Source: Pseudomonas frederiksbergensis (GTDB lineage Bacteria > Pseudomonadota > Gammaproteobacteria > Pseudomonadales > Pseudomonadaceae). From it: DNA of 64,000 nucleotides. Position numbers and translations under genes: made by a program. This document shows positions 1-8,110 of the stretch, one piece after another (position 1 is the first letter of the stretch; every line of letters starts with the position of its first letter). The DNA lies in the NCBI RefSeq assembly GCF_035751725.1, contig NZ_CP142104.1, forward strand, positions 3,410,001 to 3,474,000, read 5' to 3'. The notes under the pieces were generated by a model. It saw nothing but the letters and a program-made list of their open reading frames with translations, was not told the origin of the DNA and made no database searches.

Positions 1-1475
1 ACGATATGGATGAACGCCTCATAGCAGGAAAACAATCCATGCCGGCCGGTCAGCAAATATCCCTCCAGCCAGCCTTCGCACACTTGCTCGCTGAGGATTT
101 CCATCACCCGGCCGTCGCACGCCAGGTTCGTATCGCCCGCCTCCAGCGCCGCCATCCAGGTCTTGTTACTGACCTCGTACACCGCATCAAGGCGATTGGA
201 GGCGGTTTCGTCCGGCCCCAACAGACGGAAGTTCTGCGCCTCGAGGCTGTGCTTCATCACATCGCGCAGGTAGCCGCCCAGCACCCGGGTTGCTTCGGCC
301 TCGACCGCGCCAGGTGCGTGAAGCTGCACGGCATGATCACTGAACCTGGGCACCTCCAGCGGCTGGAGCAGCAAGCCGCCATTGGCATGGGGGTTGGCGC
401 CCAGGCGCCGGTGGCCCGTGGGCGCCAACGCCGCAATGTCAGGCTGCAACGCGCCGTTGGAATCGAATAACTCTTGTGGCCGGTAGCTCTCGAGCCACTG
501 TTGCAGTTGCATCAAATGCTGCGGCTGTTCCAAGTGACTCAGCGGCACCTGGTGGGCGCGACAAGTACCCTCCACTTGCAGGCCATCGACCAATTTTGGG
601 CCCGTCCAGCCCTTGGGTGTGCGCAACACCAGCATTGGCCAGAGCTGACGCTCCACGGCACGTTCCGTCGGGTCCATGCGGGCCTTGCGCTGGATTTCGC
701 GAATTTTGAGCAGCATGTCGTCCAGGGTCCTGGCCAACTGTTGATGAACGATTTGCGGGTCATAGCCTTCGACAAAATAAGGGTCATAGCCGTAGCCATA
801 CATCAGGGCTGAAAGCTCATCCTCGCTGATCCGCGACAGCAGCGTGGGATTGGCGATCTTGAAACCGTTGAGATGAAGGATCGGCAAGACGGCGCCATCG
901 CGCGCGGGGTTCAGGAATTTGTTGGAATGCCAGCTCGCCGCCAGCGTACCGGTTTCGGCCTCACCGTCGCCGATGACACAGGTCACGATCAACTCAGGAT
1001 TATCAAACGCTGCCCCATAGGCATGGGCCAACGAGTAACCCAATTCGCCCCCCTCATGAATGGAACCGGGGATCTGTGCAGACACATGGCTGGACAACCC
1101 GTACGGCCAGGAAAATTGCCGAAACAGGCGCAGCATGCCGTTTTCATTTCGTTCGATCGCGGGGTAGCACTGGGTGAAGCTGCCCTCCAGATAGCTCTGC
1201 GCAACGATGGCCGGGCCGCCATGGCCGGGACCCGTGACAAGGATCATATCCAGATCGTGGGTCTTGATCAGATGGTTGAGGTGCACATAAATCAGGTTCA
1301 ATCCAGGCGTGGTTCCCCAATGGCCGAGCAGACGCGGCTTCACATGGCCGGCTTGTAACGGCTCACGCAGCAAGGGGTTGTCCTTGAGGTAGATCTGCCC
1401 CACGGCCAGGTAATTGGAAGCACGCCAATAAGCATCGAGACCTTCCAACTGGTCGGGGCTTAGAAAATCACTCAT
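1..1475 (-). CDS. xfp: Phosphoketolase (xylulose-5-P/fructose-6-P), C-terminus cut by window edge
   Basis: ThDP-dependent phosphoketolase that splits xylulose 5-phosphate or fructose 6-phosphate with phosphate to acetyl phosphate plus a sugar phosphate in the cytosol. About 491 N-terminal residues of a family normally near 800 are visible. They open with [20 protein letters not shown] and include the family blocks [25 protein letters not shown] (ThDP/Mg site) and [15 protein letters not shown]. The ATG at 1475 is preceded by AGGAGG. The frame stays open to base 1, so the gene continues outside the window. It is divergent from the alcohol dehydrogenase, with an Anr-type box between them, which fits substrate-level ATP and acetate production under low oxygen. 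Family assignment is very secure. Confidence 0.95.
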   Translation of the reverse strand, partial: MSDFLSPDQLEGLDAYWRASNYLAVGQIYLKDNPLLREPLQAGHVKPRLLGHWGTTPGLNLIYVHLNHLIKTHDLDMILVTGPGHGGPAIVAQSYLEGSFTQCYPAIERNENGMLRLFRQFSWPYGLSSHVSAQIPGSIHEGGELGYSLAHAYGAAFDNPELIVTCVIGDGEAETGTLAASWHSNKFLNPARDGAVLPILHLNGFKIANPTLLSRISEDELSALMYGYGYDPYFVEGYDPQIVHQQLARTLDDMLLKIREIQRKARMDPTERAVERQLWPMLVLRTPKGWTGPKLVDGLQVEGTCRAHQVPLSHLEQPQHLMQLQQWLESYRPQELFDSNGALQPDIAALAPTGHRRLGANPHANGGLLLQPLEVPRFSDHAVQLHAPGAVEAEATRVLGGYLRDVMKHSLEAQNFRLLGPDETASNRLDAVYEVSNKTWMAALEAGDTNLACDGRVMEILSEQVCEGWLEGYLLTGRHGLFSCYEAFIHI

Positions 1476-1575
1476 CGCATCCTCCTGCTGACTGACGGCG
1501 CCTCCTGTCGATCGTCGGAGCCGTCGCCGAACGGCGTTCCATGCGTTGATTCTGAAGCGCAGCAATGATCTGGAC

Positions 1576-1589
1576 TTGATTTACATCAG
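1576..1589. promoter_or_regulatory. Anr/FNR-type box between xfp and adh
   Basis: TTGATTTACATCAG matches the Anr/FNR consensus TTGAT-N4-ATCAA at 9 of 10 positions. It lies in the 183-bp divergent gap, 101 bp before xfp and 70 bp before the dehydrogenase, so it could serve either gene. The match is seen directly; control by Anr is inferred. Confidence 0.7.
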
Positions 1590-1658
1590 AACCACGGATG
1601 CCAAGGTGCAGGAAGGTGCGGGGAAACCGTCACCGCTTGCCCAGACAGGAGAATCCTC

Positions 1659-2642
1659 ATGCGCGCCATGGTCCTGCATGCACCCGGCCAGCCCCTGCAA
1701 CGGGAAGAACGGCCCATGCCCGCACCGGCACGCGGGCAACTGCTGATCAAAGTCCTTGCCTGCGGTGTATGCCGCACCGACCTGCATCTATTTGACGGGG
1801 AGTTGCCCCAGGCCAGTCTACCCAGGGTGCCGGGCCATGAAATTGTCGGGAATGTCATGGCTGTCGGCGCGGACGTGGCTACCGGCTGGATCGGTCGGCG
1901 AGTGGGCGTGCCCTGGCTGGGTTGGACATGCGGGATTTGCGAATTCTGCCGCTCAGGACGGGAAAACCTCTGTGACCAGGCATTGTTCACCGGCTGCCAG
2001 CTGGACGGCGGCTATGCCGACTACACCATTGCCGATGCGCGCTTCTGCTTCCCGCTCCCCGATGCCCTTGACGCCGCTGAAGCGGCACCTTTGCTGTGTG
2101 CGGGGCTGATTGGTTTTCGCGCCTTGCAGATGGCGCAAGACGCTACTCATTTGGGCCTCTATGGGTTCGGTGCCGCTGCCCACCTGGCAATCCAGGTCGC
2201 CGTAGGCCGAGGCCAGCAGGTTTACGCCTTCACCCGTCCCGGCGACGATGCAGGCCAGGCGTATGCCCGATCACTCGGCGCGACCTGGGCCGGGCCGTCG
2301 GACAAACTTCCTCCGCACCTACTGGACGCGAGCCTGATCTTCGCACCCGTCGGCGCGCTGGTACCACTGGCCTTGCAAGCCACCGCCAAGGGCGGCTGCG
2401 TCGTGTGCGCCGGCATTCACATGAGCGACATTCCGCGCTTTCCTTATCGCCTGCTGTGGGAGGAGCGCAGCGTGCGCTCAGTGGCCAACCTGACTCGCGC
2501 CGATGGCGTGGCATTTTTCGAACAGATCCAATGCACCCCCGTGCATTGCAACGTGACCTGCTACCCCCTGATCGAAGCCAATCAAGCCTTGGAACGACTA
2601 CGAAGCGGACAGGTCAACGGCGCCATCGTGCTCATCCCCTGA
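1659..2642 (+). CDS. Zinc-dependent alcohol dehydrogenase (MDR superfamily)
   Basis: Medium-chain zinc alcohol dehydrogenase of 327 residues, expected to interconvert alcohols and aldehydes with NAD(P) in the cytosol. Catalytic zinc residues are visible as Cys38 (ACGVCRTDLH) and His60-Glu61 (GHE). The structural zinc cluster is CGICEFCRSGRENLC, with cysteines at 91, 94, 97 and 105. The nucleotide-binding loop is reduced to GFGAAAH. The protein resembles Pseudomonas AdhA but is slightly shorter. Its stop overlaps the stop of the convergent USP gene by 11 bp. The position beside phosphoketolase and behind an Anr-type box suggests fermentative redox balancing at low oxygen; the substrate cannot be told. 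Confidence 0.88.
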   Translation: MRAMVLHAPGQPLQREERPMPAPARGQLLIKVLACGVCRTDLHLFDGELPQASLPRVPGHEIVGNVMAVGADVATGWIGRRVGVPWLGWTCGICEFCRSGRENLCDQALFTGCQLDGGYADYTIADARFCFPLPDALDAAEAAPLLCAGLIGFRALQMAQDATHLGLYGFGAAAHLAIQVAVGRGQQVYAFTRPGDDAGQAYARSLGATWAGPSDKLPPHLLDASLIFAPVGALVPLALQATAKGGCVVCAGIHMSDIPRFPYRLLWEERSVRSVANLTRADGVAFFEQIQCTPVHCNVTCYPLIEANQALERLRSGQVNGAIVLIP

Positions 2643-3525
2643 CCGCCAACAGGCTGCCCGGTACCGAATACAAGGCCCGCTCCGTCGTACTGCCGATCAA
2701 CCGCTCCAGACCGCCACGGTGGGCGGTTCCCATCACCACCACATCGGCCTCGTACCCATCGACGAAATCACGGATAACCGGCACCGGCAGGCCGAGGGTG
2801 AAATGTCGACGATCGGCCGGCACGCCACACTGCTCGGCCAGGTTGATAAATGCCATGTGTAATGATTCACGCAGGGCATCGACATAATCATCATCCCAGG
2901 CTCCTGCCAATAGCGACGCTTCGCCGTTGAACGCGACCGACAGATCGCAGGCATAGAGCAGGTGCAAAGCAGCGTCGCATTGCCGGGCCATTTGCGCCGC
3001 GACCTCGACAATGCGTTGGTTCAAGGCATTGGCCTGGGGATCGGAGGGATCCACTGCGGCCACGACCCGGCGCGGCGAGCCGTGCACCGCCTGGTTGACC
3101 AAGTGCACCGGCACCGGACATTCGCGTAGCAGATGACAATCGAGCGGCGTCGCAAACACGCGCTTGAGCATGGGTTCGAGCGTGACGTCCTTGATCAGCA
3201 GGTCGGGTTGGAACTGTTCGACGTAACGAAGGATGTCCAGCAGCGGATGAGTGGTCCAGACGACATGCGTCTCTACGTTCAAGCCCTCCTCCTTGAGCAG
3301 CGCCGCCTCCTCCGCCATCCACCGACGATAGCGATGCAAATGACGCTGCACCTCCGTTTCGTCTGTTTTCTCACCCCACAGGTGAGTGCGTGCCGGAGGC
3401 TGGACGAACACGCATAGATGCAGCGCCGCACCGCTCGCCCGGGCCAGGGCGCAGGCCCTGCGCATCGCTGCGGAGGGGTGCAAGTCGGGTTCGACGATCA
3501 ATAGCAAACGTTGGTACTGCCCCAT
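2632..3525 (-). CDS. Universal stress protein, tandem UspA domains
   Basis: Cytosolic universal stress protein of 297 residues built from two UspA folds. The first begins MGQYQRLLLIVEPDLH and the second begins near RRVVAAVDPSDPQ. The second keeps the ATP-binding signature VVMGTAHRGGLERLIGST. The ATG at 3525 follows GGAGGTG, and upstream in-frame sequence lacks a ribosome site. Two Anr-like boxes lie 102 and 149 bp upstream. In P. aeruginosa, USPs behind Anr boxes support anaerobic energy-starvation survival; that role is inferred here. It is one of four paralogous tandem USPs in the window. Confidence 0.92.
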   Translation of the reverse strand: MGQYQRLLLIVEPDLHPSAAMRRACALARASGAALHLCVFVQPPARTHLWGEKTDETEVQRHLHRYRRWMAEEAALLKEEGLNVETHVVWTTHPLLDILRYVEQFQPDLLIKDVTLEPMLKRVFATPLDCHLLRECPVPVHLVNQAVHGSPRRVVAAVDPSDPQANALNQRIVEVAAQMARQCDAALHLLYACDLSVAFNGEASLLAGAWDDDYVDALRESLHMAFINLAEQCGVPADRRHFTLGLPVPVIRDFVDGYEADVVVMGTAHRGGLERLIGSTTERALYSVPGSLLAVRG

Positions 3526-3626
3526 CGCACACCTCCATCGAGTGGTTATCTTCACGGTCGGTGCCAAAGGCACCGGCCCCGCTTCGGCACTGTTTGCAGC
3601 GTGCGCCCTTCCACAGTCCATGCGGT

Positions 3627-3640
3627 TTGATCTGAATCAA
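3627..3640. promoter_or_regulatory. Perfect Anr/FNR box between USP and GNAT genes
   Basis: TTGATCTGAATCAA is a perfect TTGAT-N4-ATCAA palindrome in the divergent gap between the USP (start 3525) and the GNAT gene (start 3776). Position suits activation of the USP promoter. Regulation is inferred from the match. Confidence 0.82.
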
Positions 3641-3673
3641 ATGCAACGCATTCGATGATTGGGTGCGCCGGGG

Positions 3674-3687
3674 CTGATCCAGATCAG
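3674..3687. promoter_or_regulatory. Degenerate Anr-like box
   Basis: CTGATCCAGATCAG keeps the GAT-N4-ATC core with both outer T/A bases changed. It lies 34 bp after the perfect box and 89 bp before the GNAT start, so it could serve the rightward gene. It is weaker than the neighbouring site. Confidence 0.45.
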
Positions 3688-3775
3688 AACCGACGTCCAC
3701 CACGGGCGTAGAACAACCTGGAACGCGAAGCTTTTTAGCGCACCGCATGCCTATACCCGAATGGAGGATCGACCC

Positions 3776-4339
3776 ATGATCACAGTCAAAGACCACAACG
3801 AACGCGCCGCTGCGCTGTATGCCAGCATCAGTGGCAAGCACTGGATCCAGGCGCTCAAAGACGGCCGGCATGTGCTGATCCGACCGCTGCGGGAGGAGGA
3901 TCGCCAGCGTGAATATGACTTCATCAAGCGCCTGTCTCCCGAGTCGCGGCACATGCGCTTCCTATCGCAAATCAATGAACCCGGAGCGGTCATGCTCGAT
4001 CAGTTGATGGATGTCGACTGCAAGACGCGCCTGGCCTATATCGCCCTGGTCCACGACAACGGTCAGTTGATCGAGATCGGTGTCAGTCGCTACTGCGCCA
4101 CGTCCGAACACGAATGCGAGTGCGCAGTGACCGTCGCCGATCAGTGGCAGCACCTGGGCCTGGGGACGTTGTTGATGGAACATCTGATCGATGCGGCACG
4201 TAAAAACGGCTACCGGCAGATGTACTCCGTCGATGCCGCCAGCAACGCCGCCATGCGGGATCTGGCCCACAGCCTGGGGTTCGAGACCCGTACCGACCCC
4301 GACGACACCCGGCAGGTCATCCACCGCCTCTATCTCTAG
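3776..4339 (+). CDS. GNAT family N-acetyltransferase
   Basis: Cytosolic acetyl-CoA-dependent acetyltransferase of 187 residues. The N-terminus (IRPLREEDRQREYDFIKRLS) and the acetyl-CoA loop QHLGLGTLLMEHL are typical of GNATs related to the C-terminal domain of Pat protein-lysine acetyltransferases, but no ligase part is present. The ATG at 3776 follows GGAGG; the longer upstream frame has no such site. It sits among USP genes and is divergent from one behind a perfect Anr box, which suggests low-oxygen expression. Substrate, protein lysine or small molecule, is unknown. Confidence 0.85.
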   Translation: MITVKDHNERAAALYASISGKHWIQALKDGRHVLIRPLREEDRQREYDFIKRLSPESRHMRFLSQINEPGAVMLDQLMDVDCKTRLAYIALVHDNGQLIEIGVSRYCATSEHECECAVTVADQWQHLGLGTLLMEHLIDAARKNGYRQMYSVDAASNAAMRDLAHSLGFETRTDPDDTRQVIHRLYL

Positions 4340-4390
4340 CCATGACACTGCGCGGGTGTCTCTTCCATGGCCCCGCGCAGGTGGTTCCCC

Positions 4391-5302
4391 TCATGCCTGC
4401 GGCTTTATCGCCCAGACGCTGCAAGGCGCCCGTTGCAACAAGAGCTCGGCGGTCGTCCCCAGGCGCTTTTCCAGCCCGTGATGGGCCGTGGTCCCCATGA
4501 CGATGACATCCGTCTGATGATCAGCGGCGAACCTGCAAATGCTGTTCAACGGTGCCCCCTCGATGAAATGTCGTTGCTGGGGCATGACACCGTGGCGTTC
4601 GGCCAAGGATTCGAAGACTTCATGCTGCGCCTCGCCCAACGCCTCATAGATACCGGTTGCCAGGGGCAGTGCCCCAAAGCCCATGTCCGACGCATAGACA
4701 GCGGTCCAGTCAAAGGCATGCAGCAGTTCGACTTCGGCGTTGCATTGCTCGGCCAGCTTGACGGCTGCGTCGACGATCTGGTCGTTGAACACCAGGTCCT
4801 GTTCCTCACTGCGCAGCACGTCGACGATCGCCAGGACCCGCCGCGGCCGCGGGTTGCGCGAATCGGTGACCAAGTGCACCGGCACGGGACAATCACGCAG
4901 CAAGCGCCAGTCCAGCGGGGTGAAGAAGACCCGCTTCATCGCCGGCTCCGGCTGTGCATCCTTGATGATCAGCGCCAGCGGCAACTCCTTGATGTACTGC
5001 TGCAGGGCTTGAAAGGCGTCCTTGGCCCAGACCACTTCGCACGTCACCTCGACGCCGTGCCGGCGCGCCAGCTCGGCCTGTTGCCAAAGCCAATGCCGAT
5101 GGGTTTCCAGGTAGCCCTCGCGGGCCTGCTTGACCTGGTCCGGCGCAAACAGACCGGCCACCGACAGCAGCTCCAGATAATCGATGGCGACAATGTGCAG
5201 CGGCAGGTCCAAGGCCAGCGCCAGCTCGGTGGCGCGGTCGAATGCCGGCGTACGGATCATGGCGTCAGGCGCCAACAGCAGCAAACGGGGAGTCAGGGAC
5301 AT
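4391..5302 (-). CDS. Universal stress protein, tandem UspA domains
   Basis: Second tandem UspA protein, 303 residues. Domain 1 starts MSLTPRLLLLAPDAM and domain 2 near RRVLAIVDVL. The second domain ends with VIVMGTTAHHGLEKRLGTTA, an ATP-binding-like motif. The start at 5302 follows a GAGG site. A perfect Anr box lies 76 bp upstream in the 105-bp gap after the DUF4010 gene, so the gene probably has its own oxygen-controlled promoter. Stress-survival role is inferred from family and context. Confidence 0.92.
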   Translation of the reverse strand: MSLTPRLLLLAPDAMIRTPAFDRATELALALDLPLHIVAIDYLELLSVAGLFAPDQVKQAREGYLETHRHWLWQQAELARRHGVEVTCEVVWAKDAFQALQQYIKELPLALIIKDAQPEPAMKRVFFTPLDWRLLRDCPVPVHLVTDSRNPRPRRVLAIVDVLRSEEQDLVFNDQIVDAAVKLAEQCNAEVELLHAFDWTAVYASDMGFGALPLATGIYEALGEAQHEVFESLAERHGVMPQQRHFIEGAPLNSICRFAADHQTDVIVMGTTAHHGLEKRLGTTAELLLQRAPCSVWAIKPQA

Positions 5303-5377
5303 GGAAAACCTCGACGCGTGGCCTTAACCACTGAGTGGGTGGAAGATCCCAGAATGAATGCAGGGCAAATGCAGGAC

Positions 5378-5391
5378 TTGATCTCCATCAA
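5378..5391. promoter_or_regulatory. Perfect Anr/FNR box upstream of USP 2
   Basis: TTGATCTCCATCAA is a perfect TTGAT-N4-ATCAA site in the short gap before the USP gene starting at 5302. The only neighbouring start is that gene, which makes the target assignment clear. Confidence 0.82.
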
Positions 5392-5407
5392 ACTACCTCA
5401 TCCAGTC

Positions 5408-6658
5408 TCACAGACTCGGGAGAAACAGCCCGCCCCACATCGCCAGCGTCATCAGTACCTGGCCGGGAATGACGAGCCCGGCGAACCGGCGTCCACCGCT
5501 GACCCAGGCCACCACGCATTTGCTCAGGGAGTTGCTGGTCAGGGCCATCAGGACGGGCACGGCGACGTCATCGAAGGGCAGCAACCCGCCCTTCGCCAGG
5601 GAGGCAATGGAGGCGGTCGATGCATGGGCGTCGACCAAGCCGCTGAAAATCGCCGTGACGGTCACCCCGGCCTGCCCGAACTCTGCAAGCATGGCCGACG
5701 ACACAACCGTGATGACAGTCATCGCCACGACTACCGTCAACGCCAGTTTCAGGCTGAAGGCCCCGCCGTGCTTGATCTCTTCGTCGGCGCGCACCCTGGG
5801 CCGGGGAAACATCAACACGCCGGTGTAGAGCAGGACCGTCAGCAACCCGCACAGCAACGGTCCCCACATCCAGCCCAATAGCGCCGGCTCCACCGCGCCG
5901 ATAATCAGCGCCATCTGCGCCAGTGTCGCCAGATTGGCCAGCATGGCGGCCGCGCTCAATATCTTCACATTGATCGGTTCCTTCGCGGCGATGTGCCCCA
6001 TGGTCGCGACGGTCATCGTAGCGGAGGCAAACCCCGATGCGATTGCGCCGAGGGCATAACCATAACGAGTGCCAAGGGTCCGGACCGCGACGTGCCCCAA
6101 TGCCCCGACCGCCATCAGCATGACGGTCAGGGCACAGAGGGTGCGAAGGTTGATGGCGTTGTATGGTCCCAGGTAACGATCCGGAGCGAGCGGGAGTATG
6201 ACCAAAGCGGCAATCAACAGCATCAGGCCATCGCGCAACTCGACAGCCGTCAGTTGGCTACGGGCGAAATGGTGCAGCGCCTGGCGGCTGGCCAGCAGCC
6301 CCGCCATCACCACGCCTACCGCCGTCGCCAGGGCCGGTGCAGTGACGCAGAGCGCGCCCAGCGCCAACACGGCAAACAAGGCCACCTCGCTCGTGATGCC
6401 AGGGTCCTTGTCGAGGTTCTTCCAGTACGCCACGGTGACCAATGCCCCCAGCGCAAGCGCGAAAAACCCTAGCAAGGGAGGACCGCCGATCCAGGCGGTG
6501 ACGTACCCCAACAACGAGGTCACGGCAAACGTGCGCAGGCCGGCGAAATCACGCCTGCCGTCCTCGCCCTTGCGTCGCTCGCGCTCCAGCCCCACGAGCA
6601 GGCCGATGCCCAGCGCCGCGCCGGCGTTGGCAAAACCCAGGGCTTCGATCGTGGCCAC
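5408..6658 (-). CDS. MgtC/DUF4010-type multispanning membrane protein
   Basis: Integral inner-membrane protein of 416 residues. The N-terminal segment GLLVGLERERRKGEDGRR and the following helices match the MgtC/SapB fold. The C-terminal two thirds (conserved GSTAT-like stretch SGFASATMTVATMGHIA) match DUF4010. About a dozen hydrophobic helices are visible. The start is GTG at 6658, three bases after the stop of the small upstream gene, so the two are probably cotranscribed. Function of the family is unsettled; ion homeostasis or envelope stress is suggested for MgtC relatives. No transport substrate can be read from the sequence. Confidence 0.8.
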   Translation of the reverse strand: MATIEALGFANAGAALGIGLLVGLERERRKGEDGRRDFAGLRTFAVTSLLGYVTAWIGGPPLLGFFALALGALVTVAYWKNLDKDPGITSEVALFAVLALGALCVTAPALATAVGVVMAGLLASRQALHHFARSQLTAVELRDGLMLLIAALVILPLAPDRYLGPYNAINLRTLCALTVMLMAVGALGHVAVRTLGTRYGYALGAIASGFASATMTVATMGHIAAKEPINVKILSAAAMLANLATLAQMALIIGAVEPALLGWMWGPLLCGLLTVLLYTGVLMFPRPRVRADEEIKHGGAFSLKLALTVVVAMTVITVVSSAMLAEFGQAGVTVTAIFSGLVDAHASTASIASLAKGGLLPFDDVAVPVLMALTSNSLSKCVVAWVSGGRRFAGLVIPGQVLMTLAMWGGLFLPSL

Positions 6659-6661
6659 AGA

Positions 6662-6886
6662 CTATGCCAAATGCGCGGACGTACGTTGCGATGGCGCTGG
6701 CACCTCCCGCGCCGCGCCGGGTCGAGCGAACGCACCTTGCGGCCAGGCATGGGGGGCGTCGATCCGCGCCTGCAGCGTTCTGGTGAACGCCTGCGCTTGC
6801 TCAAGGCTTTTAAAACCCACACACAACGCATCCAAGCGCACCACCCAGGACGTCCCTGGCTGCCGCTCTTCAATTCGAATAATCAT
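6662..6886 (-). CDS. Small conserved-looking hypothetical protein
   Basis: Protein of 74 residues beginning MIIRIEERQPGTSWVVRLDA, which suggests a short beta-strand/helix domain (GFKSLEQAQAFTRTLQARI) and a Pro/Ala-rich tail. I do not recognise a named family. The ATG at 6886 follows GGAGG at good spacing. Its stop is three bases before the GTG of the DUF4010 gene. The 245-bp gap upstream carries two perfect Anr boxes, shared with the divergent USP, so it is probably part of the low-oxygen response. Confidence 0.7.
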   Translation of the reverse strand: MIIRIEERQPGTSWVVRLDALCVGFKSLEQAQAFTRTLQARIDAPHAWPQGAFARPGAAREVPAPSQRTSAHLA

Positions 6887-6961
6887 GACCAACCTCCGGT
6901 GACGGGTGGGCCTGCATGCCAGGATCAAGTCTTAGCCTGCGCGCCCATCGCGCGGGGCAGC

Positions 6962-6975
6962 TTGATCGGGATCAA
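6962..6975. promoter_or_regulatory. Perfect Anr/FNR box, first of two
   Basis: TTGATCGGGATCAA lies in the divergent gap between the small gene (start 6886) and USP 3 (start 7132). It is 75 bp from the leftward start, a usual distance for an activating Anr site on that side. Confidence 0.8.
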
Positions 6976-7024
6976 ACATTGTGCTGTCGCGCCATCATCG
7001 CTCGCGCAGGGCTTTGACGTGGGT

Positions 7025-7038
7025 TTGATGCAAATCAA
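7025..7038. promoter_or_regulatory. Perfect Anr/FNR box, second of two
   Basis: TTGATGCAAATCAA lies 93 bp before the start of USP 3. With the box at 6962 it gives one perfect site for each divergent unit. Confidence 0.8.
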
Positions 7039-7131
7039 GTCACCAAGCGCCACCGCGCTCATGATCGATACCAGACACAGCCCGCGCGACAGTCGCACGG
7101 CGCCTACAGGTCCTTGTCCAGGAGGTTTGTC

Positions 7132-8055
7132 ATGTCTACGCAATCACGCTTGATGCTGGTCGTTTCGCCACTGATGGAACACAGTCCGGCGTTCGACCGC
7201 GCCGCCGCACTCGCCAAGGCCGAAGGCGCCGCACTGCACATCGTCGCCTTTGATTATCTGGAAGGCCTGGCCACGGCCGGGCTGGTCAATGAACAAGCAC
7301 TGGAACAGATGCGCCTGGGCTACATCGAACGCCATCGGGATTGGCTGGAAGAACAGGCCAGGCCCCTGCGCAAGCTCGGCATCGAAGTCACCACCGAAGT
7401 GACCTGGGTCGAACGTCCCTTGCAGGAAATCCTGATCCACCTCAAGGAAACGCCGATGGCCGCGCTGATCAAGACGGTGGATCCCGAATCCTGGATCTCA
7501 CGCCTGATGTTCACGCCCCTGGACGTTCACCTGCTGCGCGAATGCGAGGTGCCGTTGCACTTCGTCAACAAAGTCGCCCATGCGCGCCCGCGCAAGATCC
7601 TCGCTGCCATCGATCCTTTTCACCGCGACGGGCGCTACAAAGGCCTCAACGACCGGGTCTTGGGCGAAGCCAACAAACTGGCCGCCAGCTGCGATGCGGA
7701 GCTGGAAGTCATCTATGCCTACGACCTGTCCTCCATCACCGCGGCCGAATACGGCTTTGGCAACGGCTCGACCTTCTTTTCCTCGGCCCTGGCCCGACAG
7801 CTCTACGAATCCCAAGGCGCAGCATTCGAAGCCCTGGCCGAACGCAACGGCATCGCCCCGGAACAACGACGCATGATCATGGGCGATCCGGCCAAGGTGC
7901 TGGTCAGCTACGCCGGGGCCCATGACATCGATGTCATCGTCATGGGCCGCGTGCGTTATGGCGGCATCGACAAGCTGATCGGCAGCACCGTGGAAAGCCT
8001 GCTGTACAAGATGCCGTGCAGCTTGTGGGTGATTGCACCACAGCAATTTGACTAG
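7132..8055 (+). CDS. Universal stress protein, tandem UspA domains
   Basis: Third tandem USP, 307 residues. It starts MSTQSRLMLVVSPLMEHSP, with domain 2 near RKILAAIDPFHRDG and the nucleotide-loop region VIVMGRVRYGGIDKLIGSTV. ATG 7132 has AGGAGG seven bases upstream; the longer frame from a TTG at 7114 would include the ribosome site itself and is rejected. Two perfect Anr boxes precede it. The cation ATPase starts 55 bp after its stop on the same strand, so the pair may form one unit. Confidence 0.92.
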   Translation: MSTQSRLMLVVSPLMEHSPAFDRAAALAKAEGAALHIVAFDYLEGLATAGLVNEQALEQMRLGYIERHRDWLEEQARPLRKLGIEVTTEVTWVERPLQEILIHLKETPMAALIKTVDPESWISRLMFTPLDVHLLRECEVPLHFVNKVAHARPRKILAAIDPFHRDGRYKGLNDRVLGEANKLAASCDAELEVIYAYDLSSITAAEYGFGNGSTFFSSALARQLYESQGAAFEALAERNGIAPEQRRMIMGDPAKVLVSYAGAHDIDVIVMGRVRYGGIDKLIGSTVESLLYKMPCSLWVIAPQQFD

Positions 8056-8110
8056 GAAGGCCGTCGCCGATGGCCCGTAGAACCGCTCAGCGTTCCAGGA
8101 AACCCGGCTG

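Noticed and set aside
4367..5881. 504-codon open frame on the plus strand
   Set aside because: It lies antisense to the USP gene at 4391-5302 and the DUF4010 gene; its product has no recognisable domain and is typical of high-GC shadow frames.
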